Source: Pseudolabrys sp035718275 (GTDB lineage Bacteria; Pseudomonadota; Alphaproteobacteria; Rhizobiales; Xanthobacteraceae). Taken from it: 64,000 nucleotides of DNA. The notes beneath the pieces are model-generated. The model saw only the letters and a program-made list of their open reading frames with translations, did no database searches and had not been told where the DNA came from. The stretch covers positions 41,662 through 105,661 of the forward strand of contig DASTHI010000015.1 in NCBI GenBank assembly GCA_035718275.1. Direction: 5' to 3'. Both the position numbers and the translations under genes were made by a program. Of the stretch, positions 51,920 through 60,940 are shown piece after piece (position 1 is the stretch's first letter; each line of letters opens with the position of its first letter).

Positions 51920-54334
51920 CTATGCTCGTAGCACGCCGCCAGTTCGTTTGGTTACTTCAGCAACAATTCTCGCCGCCAAAGCATCGATCTCGCCATCCGT
52001 CATGGTCTTCTCGCGAGGCTGGATTGTGACTGCGATCGCGATCGACTTCCTGCCGGGCTCGATGCCCTTGCCCTCATAGACATCGAATACGTTCACGCTG
52101 GTAATGAATTTCTTATCCGCGTTCTGCGCCGCGCGCACGATGTCTCCGGCTTTGACAGAGCGATCTACCACAAAGGCAAAGTCACGCTCGAGCGGCTGGA
52201 AAGGTGATAGTTCGAGCGTCGGCTTAGTCCGCGTCGCTCGCGGCTTGGGCTCGGGAATGGTTTCCAGGATCACCTCGAAAGCGGCCAGCGGACCATCCGC
52301 CTTCAAGGCTGCAATCACCCGTGGATGGAGCTCACCGAAATAGCCTAGGCGATTCTGTGGACCGATCTGGATCGTGCCGCTGCGTCCCGGATGAAACCAA
52401 TCAGGAGCGCCAGCAACAATCTGGATGGCCTGCATGGGCGCCCCGCTGGCTGAAAGCACGGCCAATGCGTCGGCTTTGACATCGAAAGCATCGGCGGGCT
52501 CAGCACTGCTCGACCAATGGCGCCCCATTCCGGACGGCTTGGCCAGACCGTGCCGCAATCCGCTTGCTGCGGTAACTTGATCCTCAGGTTTGTCGCCCTT
52601 GAAAATCTGGCCAACCTCGAAGAGCGCCGTGTTTGGAAAACCTCGGTCGCTGTTGCGTTGTGCCGACATCAAAAGCCCGGGTATGAGACTGGGCCGCATG
52701 TCGGACAGTTCTGAGGCGATAGGATTTGCAAGCGCGAGTTCCGGTTTGCCACCGCCGAACAGCTCGGCTTCGCTCCTGGAGACAAACGACCACGTCACTG
52801 CCTCGAGCATCCCGCGCGCGGCAAGTGCACGCCTTGCTTTGCGCGTGCGATTCTGGATCGACGTGAGCACCGGCTTGCGCGCTTGCTCGCGCGCGAACGG
52901 GACCGATGGTACGCGGTCCACGCCGATGATGCGTACCAACTCTTCGACAATATCGGCTCGGCCGTGCACGTCTGGCCGCCAGGAAGGCACCGCAACTTTC
53001 ATGCGCTCGCCCTGTCCAGCGACAAAAAATCCAAGCTTCTCGAGGACCCGCCGCAGATCGGAAACCGGCAATTTCAGGCCGGTAAGTCGGGTCAATTCGC
53101 TCAGAGGGAAGTCGATCACTTTTTCCTTTGGAGCGGGATCACCAGCTACCACGATATCGGATGGCTCGCCGCCGCACAGGTCGAGGACCATTTGCGTCGC
53201 GAACTCAAGACCCGGCACCATGAAGGCTGGATCCACACCGCGCTCGAATCGATAGCGGGCGTCGGAATTGATACCGAGCTTTCGTCCTGTCTGCGCAATG
53301 TTGAGCTCATCCCACAGCGCCGACTCGATCAGCACGTTCCTCGTCGTCTCGAAACACCCGGTCGCCTCGCCGCCCATGACTCCGGCGAGCGATTCGACCC
53401 CTTCTTCATCCGCGATGACGCACATGCCCTCGTCCAATGTGTAGCTCTTGCCATCGAGGGCGAGCAGGGTCTCGCCATTTCTCGCACGCCGGACCGTCAG
53501 ATTCCCATGCACCTTGTCGGCGTCGAACACGTGCAGCGGTCTTCCTCGGTCGAAGGTAATGTAGTTAGTGATGTCGACGAGCGCATTGATCGGCCGCAGC
53601 CCGATCGCGGTGAGCCGCCGTTGCAGCCAGTCGGGGGAAGGGCCATTCTTCACGCCGCGTACGAGGCGCAGGCCAAATGCCGGGCAGAGCGACGGAGTTT
53701 GACCGAAATCGAGCGTGACGCTCACCGGACAGGGAAAACTCCCTTTGACCTGTTTTGGAAAGTTGTCCTTGTAAGTGCCTATGGAGGTCGCGCCGAGATC
53801 GCGAGCGATCCCGGATACCCCAGTGCAGTCGGGCCGGTTTGGCGTGAGATTGATTTCAATCACGGCATCGTCGATGCCGGCCCAGTCGGAATACGCCTTG
53901 CCGACCGGCGCATCCTGAGGAAGCTCGATGATTCCTTGGTGGTCGTCTGAGATGAGGAGTTCGGCCGGCGAGCAAAGCATGCCGCGGCTTTCCAATCCGC
54001 GGATCGTTCCGACCGTCAGTGTGATGTTCTTTCCAGGTATAAACGTGCCCGGTGGTGCGAAAACGCCCTTCATGCCAGCACGAGCGTTCGGCGCACCGCA
54101 GACCACCTGGATGGGCTTACCGCCTCCGACATCGACCAGGCAGACCTTGAGGCGGTCGGCATTGGGATGCTTTTCGGCGGAGATCACTGACGCGATGACG
54201 AACGGCTTCAGCAGTCTTGCCTTGTCTTCGACGTTCTCAACTTCAAGCCCGATCATCGTGAGCTTGTCGACGATCTCGACTAGCGAGGCGTCTGTCTCGA
54301 GATGATCCTTCAGCCAAGCGAGAGTAAATTTCAT
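51920..54334 (-). CDS. pheT: phenylalanyl-tRNA synthetase beta subunit
   Basis: Large subunit of the (alpha-beta)2 enzyme. 804 residues from ATG 54334: N-terminal tRNA-binding domain (SAEKHPNADRLKVCLVDVG), B3/B4 editing region, B5 domain, and the C-terminal anticodon-binding (FDX-ACB) fold with LSPFQPLERDFAFVVD. Its ATG overlaps the stop of the membrane-protein gene by four bases (ATGA), so that small gene is part of the operon. Confidence 0.98.
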   Translation of the reverse strand: MKFTLAWLKDHLETDASLVEIVDKLTMIGLEVENVEDKARLLKPFVIASVISAEKHPNADRLKVCLVDVGGGKPIQVVCGAPNARAGMKGVFAPPGTFIPGKNITLTVGTIRGLESRGMLCSPAELLISDDHQGIIELPQDAPVGKAYSDWAGIDDAVIEINLTPNRPDCTGVSGIARDLGATSIGTYKDNFPKQVKGSFPCPVSVTLDFGQTPSLCPAFGLRLVRGVKNGPSPDWLQRRLTAIGLRPINALVDITNYITFDRGRPLHVFDADKVHGNLTVRRARNGETLLALDGKSYTLDEGMCVIADEEGVESLAGVMGGEATGCFETTRNVLIESALWDELNIAQTGRKLGINSDARYRFERGVDPAFMVPGLEFATQMVLDLCGGEPSDIVVAGDPAPKEKVIDFPLSELTRLTGLKLPVSDLRRVLEKLGFFVAGQGERMKVAVPSWRPDVHGRADIVEELVRIIGVDRVPSVPFAREQARKPVLTSIQNRTRKARRALAARGMLEAVTWSFVSRSEAELFGGGKPELALANPIASELSDMRPSLIPGLLMSAQRNSDRGFPNTALFEVGQIFKGDKPEDQVTAASGLRHGLAKPSGMGRHWSSSAEPADAFDVKADALAVLSASGAPMQAIQIVAGAPDWFHPGRSGTIQIGPQNRLGYFGELHPRVIAALKADGPLAAFEVILETIPEPKPRATRTKPTLELSPFQPLERDFAFVVDRSVKAGDIVRAAQNADKKFITSVNVFDVYEGKGIEPGRKSIAIAVTIQPREKTMTDGEIDALAARIVAEVTKRTGGVLRA

Positions 54335-54822
54335 ACTGGCTTCTCCGTCCAAAAGTAGAGAACGGGGAGAAGCAAGAAGACGACGATCGTGAACAGGAGC
54401 GCGGTGCGGATGCAAAGGCCATACAGCTCCGCCCGTATAATCAATTCACGATGAATGACCTGGCGAAGATGCTCGTCGACGTGAAATTCGTTCGTGCGGA
54501 ACACCGAGAGGCATCGCAGGCAGCCAAGCGCGATGAGCAGATACACGCCCATTTCACCGATGACGACCCCCACCTCAATTCGGCTGTCGGCAACCAGCGG
54601 AGCAATCAGGCCGAGGCCCGCGATCATCATGGATGTGTGCGTCAGCAATCCGGTCGCCTTTGCATCTATCGAGTCGAAAGTGTGCGAAGCCTCAGCCGAC
54701 ATCTCCTTGTCATGGGTTCGGAGGAAGGATTCATACCGTGTGATCTTCTGCGGATCCCAGCCACGCGTGACCATCGCGAACAAAATCCGGTCAAGAAAGG
54801 AAGGGGCCGGAGGCACGATCAT
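54331..54822 (-). CDS. PycTM-like membrane protein between pheS and pheT
   Basis: A 163-residue protein whose ATG overlaps the pheS stop (ATGA) and whose stop overlaps the pheT ATG (ATGA), so it is translationally coupled on both sides. A cytoplasmic N terminus (~1-45) is followed by IDAKATGLL at 52-60 leading into TM1 (~60-80), TM2 (~86-106), a hydrophilic helix with RxxHREL and RAELYGL (~118-136), and TM3 (~138-158). The (I/A)D-x-K-A-x2-L-L pattern before TM1 and the helix before the last TM resemble the PycTM domain of Pycsar effectors and related DUF5706 proteins. This is similarity of pattern only; no cyclase is nearby. Function unknown. Confidence 0.7.
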   Translation of the reverse strand: MIVPPAPSFLDRILFAMVTRGWDPQKITRYESFLRTHDKEMSAEASHTFDSIDAKATGLLTHTSMMIAGLGLIAPLVADSRIEVGVVIGEMGVYLLIALGCLRCLSVFRTNEFHVDEHLRQVIHRELIIRAELYGLCIRTALLFTIVVFLLLPVLYFWTEKPV

Positions 54823-55901
54823 GCGCTGAGACCCCCCGCCAGCGTAGGAAAATCGAGTGGGCGGAATCCGTAATGTGCGAGCCAACGCGTATCGGCCTCG
54901 AAGAAGGCGCGCAGATCGTGCATGCCATATTTCAGCATCGCGATGCGATCGATGCCCATGCCCCAGGCAAAGCCCTGGTACTCGTCCGGATCAAGACCAC
55001 AGTTGCGCAACACGTTCGGATGCACCATTCCGCAGCCGAGGATTTCGAGCCAGTCGTCACCCTCGCCGAAGCGGATCTCGCCTTTGTCGCGCCTGCATTG
55101 GATATCCACTTCGAGGGAGGGTTCTGTGAACGGAAAGAATGACGGACGGAAGCGCATCTTGACGCTATCGACCTCGAAGAAAGCCTTGCAAAACTCCTCG
55201 AGGATCCACCTGAGGTGGCCGAGATGCGAACCCTTGTCGATCACCAACCCTTCGACCTGGTGGAACATCGGCGTGTGGGTCTGGTCGGAGTCGCTGCGAT
55301 AGGTGCGTCCGGGGCAGATGACACGGATGGGGGGTTTTTGTCTGAGCATCGTACGCACCTGCACCGGTGACGTATGAGTGCGCAGCAGCAAGCGCGAACC
55401 GTCGGGCTTCGGCGCGAAATAGAAAGTGTCGTGCATCTCACGCGCGGGATGGCCTTCGGGAAAATTCAGCTTAGTGAAATTGTAATCGTCGGTTTCGATA
55501 TCGGGGCCTTCGGCGACTGCAAAGCCCATATCGGCGAAGATCGCGATAAGCTCATCGGTGACCTGGCTGATCGGATGCACGCGGCCCCGTTCGGCGGCAG
55601 CTTCCGGGACAGGCAATGTGACGTCGACGGTTTCGGTATTGAGCCGAGCGTCGAGCATCGCGGCGGCAAGTCTGTCCTTTGCTGCTTGAATTGCCGCCGT
55701 GACGCGCTCCTTGAGCCCATTGATGGCAGGCCCTTTCGCCTTGCGTTCCTCAGGCGACATCGTGCCGAGGGTCCTGAGCAAGCCAGTGACCGAACCGCTC
55801 TTTCCGAGGGAAGCAATGCGAACGGCCTCAAGCGCCGCTTCGTCCTTCGCGGCGTCTATGCTCGCCAGGATCTCTTTTTCAAGTTTTGCGATGTCGGACA
55901 T
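54819..55901 (-). CDS. pheS: phenylalanyl-tRNA synthetase alpha subunit
   Basis: Catalytic subunit, 360 residues, full length. A coiled-coil N terminus (to ~100) is followed by the class II core: motif 1 near HPISQVTDELIAIFADMGF, motif 2 RVICPGRTYRSDSDQTHTPMFHQ and motif 3 GFAWGMGIDRIAMLKYGM. DDWLEILGCGMVHPNVL is characteristic. Its stop overlaps the next gene by four bases. Confidence 0.98.
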   Translation of the reverse strand: MSDIAKLEKEILASIDAAKDEAALEAVRIASLGKSGSVTGLLRTLGTMSPEERKAKGPAINGLKERVTAAIQAAKDRLAAAMLDARLNTETVDVTLPVPEAAAERGRVHPISQVTDELIAIFADMGFAVAEGPDIETDDYNFTKLNFPEGHPAREMHDTFYFAPKPDGSRLLLRTHTSPVQVRTMLRQKPPIRVICPGRTYRSDSDQTHTPMFHQVEGLVIDKGSHLGHLRWILEEFCKAFFEVDSVKMRFRPSFFPFTEPSLEVDIQCRRDKGEIRFGEGDDWLEILGCGMVHPNVLRNCGLDPDEYQGFAWGMGIDRIAMLKYGMHDLRAFFEADTRWLAHYGFRPLDFPTLAGGLSA

Positions 55902-55999
55902 GGCTTGCGACCCCTGTCATGCCGGGCAGTATCCCGCCAGATTGGAAGCGTGCCCGCCTGATCGGGATGTCCCGGACGATCCGGACTCACGCGGACTTT

Positions 56000-56359
56000 T
56001 TAGGCCGGCAAGGCGGCTTTTGCCCTTTCGACGATCGCCTGAAATGTTGCCGGTTCGCGGATTGCTAGATCGGACAGTACCTTCCGGTCTACCGTCACGC
56101 CGGCTTTCGCCAGCCCAGCTATGAAGCGGCTGTAGTTCAAGCCAAACGGCCGTACCGCAGCATTCAAGCGCTGGATCCACAACGCGCGGAACGTGCGCTT
56201 CCGCCGCTTGCGATCACGGAAGGCGTATTGGTTCGCTTTCTCGACGGCCTGTTTGGCAACACGGATCGTGTTCTTCCTGCGTCCGTAATAGCCCTTTGCG
56301 GCTTTGAGGACCTTCTTGTGCTTGGCATGTGTGGTGACACCACGCTTTACCCGGGCCAT
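56000..56359 (-). CDS. rplT: 50S ribosomal protein L20
   Basis: 119-residue basic rRNA-binding protein: MARVKRGVTTHAKHKKVLK, with the YYGRRKNTIRVAKQ and RALWIQRLNAAVRPFGLNYS regions. GGAG sits seven bases before the ATG. L20 autoregulates the rpmI-rplT mRNA in E. coli; whether it does here is unknown. Confidence 0.99.
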   Translation of the reverse strand: MARVKRGVTTHAKHKKVLKAAKGYYGRRKNTIRVAKQAVEKANQYAFRDRKRRKRTFRALWIQRLNAAVRPFGLNYSRFIAGLAKAGVTVDRKVLSDLAIREPATFQAIVERAKAALPA

Positions 56360-56416
56360 GGGAATTCTCCTTGCTCGACGATGATCGACGGATTGCTCGA
56401 ACGGGCAGTACGAAAC

Positions 56417-56617
56417 TCAGCCGTTCGGCAGCCAATATTTCTTGATGTTATCGCCGTCGGTCTTGAACAGCACGTTGGTGCCGCGATGTTCGCGGATTGT
56501 CTTGGTGGTGCGCTTGATCATGCCGTGACGTTTGCCGGTCTGCTGGTACTTGACCTTGCCGGTGGCGGTGACTTTGAAGCGCTTCTTGGCGCCAGATTTC
56601 GTCTTCAGCTTGGGCAT
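56417..56617 (-). CDS. rpmI: 50S ribosomal protein L35
   Basis: 66-residue basic ribosomal protein from ATG 56617 (MPKLKTKSGAKKRFKVTATG), with AGGAG six bases upstream. An in-frame ATG 30 bases further up lies beyond the ribosome binding site. Between infC and rplT as usual. Confidence 0.98.
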   Translation of the reverse strand: MPKLKTKSGAKKRFKVTATGKVKYQQTGKRHGMIKRTTKTIREHRGTNVLFKTDGDNIKKYWLPNG

Positions 56618-56854
56618 TTGGCTCTCCTCATCGGCGTACCGGGGCACGGCCGGAATATGCTCGTGCGGCGTGAACGCCGGGAGCGGATGCTCGGGATTGA
56701 GCGTTGGTCGCAGCCACGGCAGCCCTGACTGGCCGGGCCGCGAACGGCGGCGTTATGGCAGAGGCCGCTCTCGTGCGCAACCTGCGCGGCCAACTGGACG
56801 CGAAGCGTTAATGGTCGCGGCGCCTCCGTAGGAGGCGCCTTCAGGACTGCGAAG

Positions 56855-57394
56855 TTAACGGGGGGCCAGGACCATGATCATCTGGCGGCCTTCGAACTTG
56901 GGCTCCTGTTCGACCTTTGCGATAGGACCCACATCGCCCTTTACCCGATCGAGCAGTTTGGTACCGAGCTCTTGGTGCGCCATCTCCCGGCCGCGAAAAC
57001 GCAGGGTAATTTTTACCTTGTCGCCTTCCTCGAAAAAACGCTTCATGGAACGCATTTTGACCTGATAATCGTGATCATCGATCATCGGCCGAAGCTTGAT
57101 CTCTTTTATCTCGACGATCTTCTGCTTTTTTCGAGCTTCGGCGGCCTTCTTTTGAGCCTGGTATTTATATTTCCCGTAATCCAGGATTTTACAGACCGGC
57201 GGGGCTGAGTTTGGGGCTATTTCAACAAGGTCAAGGCCTGCCGCCTGCGCCATATCGAGCGCGGCTTGAATGGGCGTGGGGCCGTGGTTGTGACCATTGG
57301 CATCTATCAGTTGGACCTCGCGGACGCGGATCTCCTCGTTTATGCGCGGGCCGTCCTTCTGAACGGGCAGCGCGGACTTCATCGGACGACGAAT
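56855..57394 (-). CDS. infC: translation initiation factor IF-3, ATT start
   Basis: IF-3 binds the 30S subunit and checks start codons. I place the start at ATT 57394-57392: the frame reads IRRPMKSALPVQKDGPRINEE, giving the RRP-type N terminus usual in relatives, and a GAGGAG (57409-57404) lies nine bases before it. The first ATG (57382) is 21 bases from that site. The result is 179 residues. N domain to ~80 (VREVQLIDANG, LVEIAPNSAPPVCKILDYGKY), then the linker and the C domain IKEIKLRPMIDDHDYQVK. Autogenous control through a non-AUG codon is known for infC in other bacteria. Confidence 0.93.
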   Translation of the reverse strand: MRRPMKSALPVQKDGPRINEEIRVREVQLIDANGHNHGPTPIQAALDMAQAAGLDLVEIAPNSAPPVCKILDYGKYKYQAQKKAAEARKKQKIVEIKEIKLRPMIDDHDYQVKMRSMKRFFEEGDKVKITLRFRGREMAHQELGTKLLDRVKGDVGPIAKVEQEPKFEGRQMIMVLAPR

Positions 57395-57409
57395 GGCTAT
57401 TTTCTCCTC
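57392..57409 (-). promoter_or_regulatory. infC: ribosome binding site and non-AUG start of infC
   Basis: On the minus strand GAGGAG (57409-57404) is followed by nine bases (AAAATAGCC) and then ATT (57394-57392). An ATA lies six bases nearer the site but is too close for it. This geometry, with IF-3 reading on from the ATT, supports the unusual start. Confidence 0.7.
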
Positions 57410-57510
57410 GTGCTGTTGAAACTGTCTTCAGGTGCAAGCGTCTGTACCAAGAGAATAACAAACATTGGTAGAAAAGGATCAGAAGTCAACGCAGTTCCGA
57501 AAGGCTTTCA

Positions 57511-57526
57511 GTGCGCAAAAGCGCAC
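57511..57526. terminator. small hairpin upstream of infC
   Basis: GTGCGC-AAAA-GCGCAC is a perfect 6-bp palindrome in the 207-bp gap between the glycosyltransferase gene and infC. It could end transcription from the glycosyltransferase gene or lie in the infC leader. No T run follows. Confidence 0.3.
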
Positions 57527-57601
57527 GAAGGTCCAAGGCGTTCAAATTCCTCCGGTTTTGTTGCAATAAGTATAATAAGGATTTTGTGGCACCCTGCGGG
57601 C

Positions 57602-58867
57602 CTATCTGGCAATCGCGCGGTAAAAGTCGACAATTTGCTGGGCAGCCAGCTCCGCGGTGAAATGCGTCCGCACCCAGTCGCGGCCGCGCCGCCCCATGGC
57701 TGCGCGATTGGGCTCCGGCATGGCGAACAGCCGCAGCAGGCACGCCGCAAGCGCGGCATCGTCACCGGCGTGGAATCGCAGCCCTGCGATGCGAGCTTCC
57801 GGTACCGCTGGAGCAGTAAGCACCACGTCGGTTCCTGCCGCCATGTCTGAAACGATCACGGGCCGGCCCATCGCCTGCGCCTCCAGAATGGCGCGCTGGA
57901 CACCTTCCGGCTGCACCGCTGCCGAGACTACAACCGAGGCTGCGGCATAGGCAGCCGGCATGTCCGAGACCGGGTTGGCCATGCGTATGACGTCCATTGT
58001 CCCGGTCCCGAGCACCAGATCCCAAAGTTCGCCGGTGTATCGCGTCCGCCCACGATCTTCGCCGACAAAAACACACAGGAAGTCCCGAAGACCCATTTCC
58101 CTCAGGCGCTTCACCGCCCTGACCACGACGTGATGACCTTTTCGACGGAGGATCCTGCCGGTGATCAGAATGACTTTCGTGTCCCGCTTCACGCCCCATG
58201 CGGCGCGCACGGCATCGAGTCGCTCGCCGCTGATCGCTTCCGGATTGAAGCGTGCAAAGTCGATGCTGCAGGACACAACCCTGATCTTTTTCCACGGGGT
58301 CCCGTAGCGGTCGTTGATCAGCTGTGCGATCTGCTCACTCGAGGCGATGACGTGGTCGGCACGCGCCATGATTCCATTGTACAGACGCTTGAAAAAGTTC
58401 TGCTCGCGAAAACCTTTGTACCAGCTGCTGACAAATGGAATTTTTGTCATCCGCGCTGCGATCAGCGCACTGCATGCTGCCGCGCGCCCGAAAGCGTGGA
58501 TCACACCGCAACCGTTTTCGCGCGTGAGCCTCGCAAGAAGCAGCGCATTACGTAACATAAGGATCGGATTGTTGCTCGACACGTTCAATGCAACGAACCG
58601 TGCGCCGGCTGCGGTCACCTCGGTGACCAGCCGGCCAGCACGGGAGACCACGATCGTTTGGCAGCCGGCACTTTGCAGGATACGCACGAGCTCGACGGCA
58701 CCCGCACCTGCAGCGCCGCTATCGAGACCCGGCACCACAATCAACGCGGCGATTGAAGGAAGAACGGCAGGTTGAATGCGCGCCTCTTTTGACTGCGAAA
58801 GGTTCGGACTAAAAGCCGCGCTTTCGGCGCCCGGCGCAGATCTCGCTTGTGCGGGAAGACTCGCCAT
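57602..58867 (-). CDS. GT4-family glycosyltransferase
   Basis: A 421-residue GT-B fold enzyme. The N domain starts around residue 40 (IAALIVVPGLDSGAAGAGAVEL), and the C domain has the donor-site motif EGVQRAILEAQAMGRPVIVSD, equivalent to the E-x7-E of GT4 enzymes. ILITGRILRRKGHHVVVRAV is the usual start of the nucleotide-sugar half. The substrate is not determined; LPS or polysaccharide synthesis is likely from family. It has a 35-residue unconserved N terminus. Confidence 0.88.
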   Translation of the reverse strand: MASLPAQARSAPGAESAAFSPNLSQSKEARIQPAVLPSIAALIVVPGLDSGAAGAGAVELVRILQSAGCQTIVVSRAGRLVTEVTAAGARFVALNVSSNNPILMLRNALLLARLTRENGCGVIHAFGRAAACSALIAARMTKIPFVSSWYKGFREQNFFKRLYNGIMARADHVIASSEQIAQLINDRYGTPWKKIRVVSCSIDFARFNPEAISGERLDAVRAAWGVKRDTKVILITGRILRRKGHHVVVRAVKRLREMGLRDFLCVFVGEDRGRTRYTGELWDLVLGTGTMDVIRMANPVSDMPAAYAAASVVVSAAVQPEGVQRAILEAQAMGRPVIVSDMAAGTDVVLTAPAVPEARIAGLRFHAGDDAALAACLLRLFAMPEPNRAAMGRRGRDWVRTHFTAELAAQQIVDFYRAIAR

Positions 58868-59058
58868 GGCCTTTTCGGACCCCCGGCTTTCAGGCGCAAT
58901 GCAAATGGCAAATTCGAAAAATTGAGATTACGTGTGTGTCAGACAACCTATAAACCTCGCAACGCCTATCGGCAACGGTCGGCTCTTCCATTCGTGTATT
59001 AATGCGGCGAGATTTCCGCAACGAGGTTGGCACGCGATCACATCAAAAGAGTCATCGA

Positions 59059-59826
59059 ATGAGTGAAGCGCCGTTGACGTCCATCACGATCGGCTCGGAC
59101 CCTGGCACAGCGATCGCCGTACGCGCCCGAGAGGGAAAAAGCCCGGGCCTTTTCTGGCTTGGCGGGCTCAAGTCCGACATGAAAGGAACGAAGGCAGAGG
59201 CGCTAGATCGTTGGGCCGAGAGGGAAGGCCGCGCCTACGTGCGCTTCGACTATTCGGGACATGGCGAGTCCGGTGGCAATTTCGTCGACGGTACTATCGG
59301 GCGGTGGCTTGAAGAGAGTGTTTCAGTCTATCGCCGTTTTGCCCGAGGACCTCAAATCGTGATCGGATCGTCCATGGGAGGCTGGCTGGCACTACTGCTG
59401 GCGCGCGCCCTGGCGGCAGAGCAACAGCCTGCTGGGATCGTCGGCATGATCCTGATTGCACCGGCGGTCGATTTCACAGAGGAATTGATGTGGAAGCAAT
59501 TTCCCGATGCAGTGAAGTGCGAAATCGAAACCAATGGAATGTGGCTGAGACCATCGGCATACGGCGAGGAGCCTTATCCGATTACACGCGCGCTCATCGA
59601 GGAAGGCCGCAAGCATTTGCTGCTCGGAGGCCTGATCGAGACTGGCTGTCCGGTGCACATTCTGCAGGGCGTGCAGGATCCCGATGTCCCATGGCGTCAT
59701 GCGGTCGAGCTGGTATCGCGCTGTTCACGCGACGACGTGGTGCTGACCCTGATCAAGGATGGCGACCACCGCCTATCGCGGCCGGAAGATATTGAGCGAC
59801 TGCTGGCCGCGATCAAGGAGTTCTGA
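59059..59826 (+). CDS. alpha/beta hydrolase
   Basis: A 255-residue hydrolase from ATG 59059. The nucleophile elbow is GSSMGG, the oxyanion region FWLGGLKSDMKGTKAEAL and RFDYSGHGESGG. VHILQGVQDPDVPWRH carries the acidic residue and DGDHRLSRPEDI the His. Related to the palmitoyl-protein thioesterase ABHD10 type by its GGxxSDMxG motif, which I recall but cannot confirm. It overlaps queG at the 3' end (convergent, 14 bases). Confidence 0.85.
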   Translation: MSEAPLTSITIGSDPGTAIAVRAREGKSPGLFWLGGLKSDMKGTKAEALDRWAEREGRAYVRFDYSGHGESGGNFVDGTIGRWLEESVSVYRRFARGPQIVIGSSMGGWLALLLARALAAEQQPAGIVGMILIAPAVDFTEELMWKQFPDAVKCEIETNGMWLRPSAYGEEPYPITRALIEEGRKHLLLGGLIETGCPVHILQGVQDPDVPWRHAVELVSRCSRDDVVLTLIKDGDHRLSRPEDIERLLAAIKEF

Positions 59827-60940
59827 GCGCCGCCGCCCATTCTTCCTGCACGGAAATGTCACTCTCGTACTGGCGCTCGCGCAATTCCGAAAGGCGCTTT
59901 CGCGGCAGGAGTTTCGACAGCGCCCAGACGGCAGCGCCACGCACCAAAGGCGAGGTATCATCGAGCAGCCGCTCGGCTTCGCCCGCAAGTGCCGGATTGC
60001 CCGAATTTCCGATCGCGATCAGAACATTCCGCACGAATCGGGCACGGCCCGTGCGCTTGATGGGTGACTTCGAAAACAGTTTTCTGAACTCCGCGTCATC
60101 AAGGCGGACCAGTTCGGCGAGCGGAGGCGCACGCAGGCTATCGCGGGCTGCGAGTCTGACTTCGCGACCCTCGCTGGCGAATTTGTTCCATGGACAAACG
60201 GCAAGGCAATCATCGCAGCCGAAGATTCGATTGCCGATTGCGCCACGCAAATCGCGGGGAATATGTCCTTTGTGCTCGATCGTGAGGTAGGAGATGCAAC
60301 GCCGCGCATCGAGCGTGTACGGCGCGGGAAATGCTGCAGTCGGACAGACGTCAAGACATGCCCTGCAGCTTCCGCAGATGTCAGCTTCGGGCGAATCGGC
60401 TGGGAGATCGAGCGTCGTGAAAATCGACCCGAGAAAAAGCCATGAGCCGTAGCGGCGCGAAACCAGGTTGGTGTGCTTGCCCTGCCAGCCAAGTCCCGCG
60501 TGATTTGCAAGAGGTTTTTCCATGACCGCCGCAGTGTCAACGAATACCTTCACGTCACCGCCCGCATTCTGAACGAGCCATTGAGCAAGGTCCTTTAGCC
60601 TCGACTTGATCAGATCATGATAGTCGTCTCCCCTGCCATACACGGAGATTGCTCCGCAATCGCGTCGCTCAAGCGCGGCCAGTGGATCTTCATCGGGACC
60701 GTAATTCATTCCCAGCATGACGATCGAGCGGACTTGCGGCCACATCACAAGTGGAGAAGCGCGCCGCTCCGGCGACGATGCCAGCCACGCCATGTCGCCA
60801 TGCCTGTCTGCATCAAGAAAGTCCTGCAGGCGTTTGCGCAAATGGGGAGCGGTATCGGGCTTCGCAATTCCGAAAGCATCGAAGCCGCGCGACTGCGCCT
60901 CTCGAGCCAGTGCAGCCTTGATGGAATCGGCGCCGTTCAG
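59813..60940 (-). CDS. queG: epoxyqueuosine reductase, possible CTG start
   Basis: Cobalamin and [4Fe-4S] enzyme that reduces epoxyqueuosine to queuosine in tRNA. The two iron-sulfur motifs are CGSCRACLDVCP and CDDCLAVCP; C-terminal HEAT-like repeats follow (RLLDDTSPLVRGAAVWAL). ATG 61066 would overlap the glutathione S-transferase gene by 130 bases. There is no ATG, GTG or TTG between it and the conserved start SIKAALAREAQSRGFDAFG, but a CTG at 60940 overlaps the upstream stop as CTGA and gives 375 residues, near the normal length. I used that; the true start needs checking. Confidence 0.88.
   Translation of the reverse strand: MNGADSIKAALAREAQSRGFDAFGIAKPDTAPHLRKRLQDFLDADRHGDMAWLASSPERRASPLVMWPQVRSIVMLGMNYGPDEDPLAALERRDCGAISVYGRGDDYHDLIKSRLKDLAQWLVQNAGGDVKVFVDTAAVMEKPLANHAGLGWQGKHTNLVSRRYGSWLFLGSIFTTLDLPADSPEADICGSCRACLDVCPTAAFPAPYTLDARRCISYLTIEHKGHIPRDLRGAIGNRIFGCDDCLAVCPWNKFASEGREVRLAARDSLRAPPLAELVRLDDAEFRKLFSKSPIKRTGRARFVRNVLIAIGNSGNPALAGEAERLLDDTSPLVRGAAVWALSKLLPRKRLSELRERQYESDISVQEEWAAALRTP

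Noticed and set aside
52883..53950. Plus-strand open frame (~355 codons) opposite pheT
   Set aside because: No ribosome site and no recognisable domain; entirely within pheT.
57395..57510. TTGACT and a T-rich region upstream of infC as a promoter
   Set aside because: No -10 at the right distance; the pairing was too weak to list.
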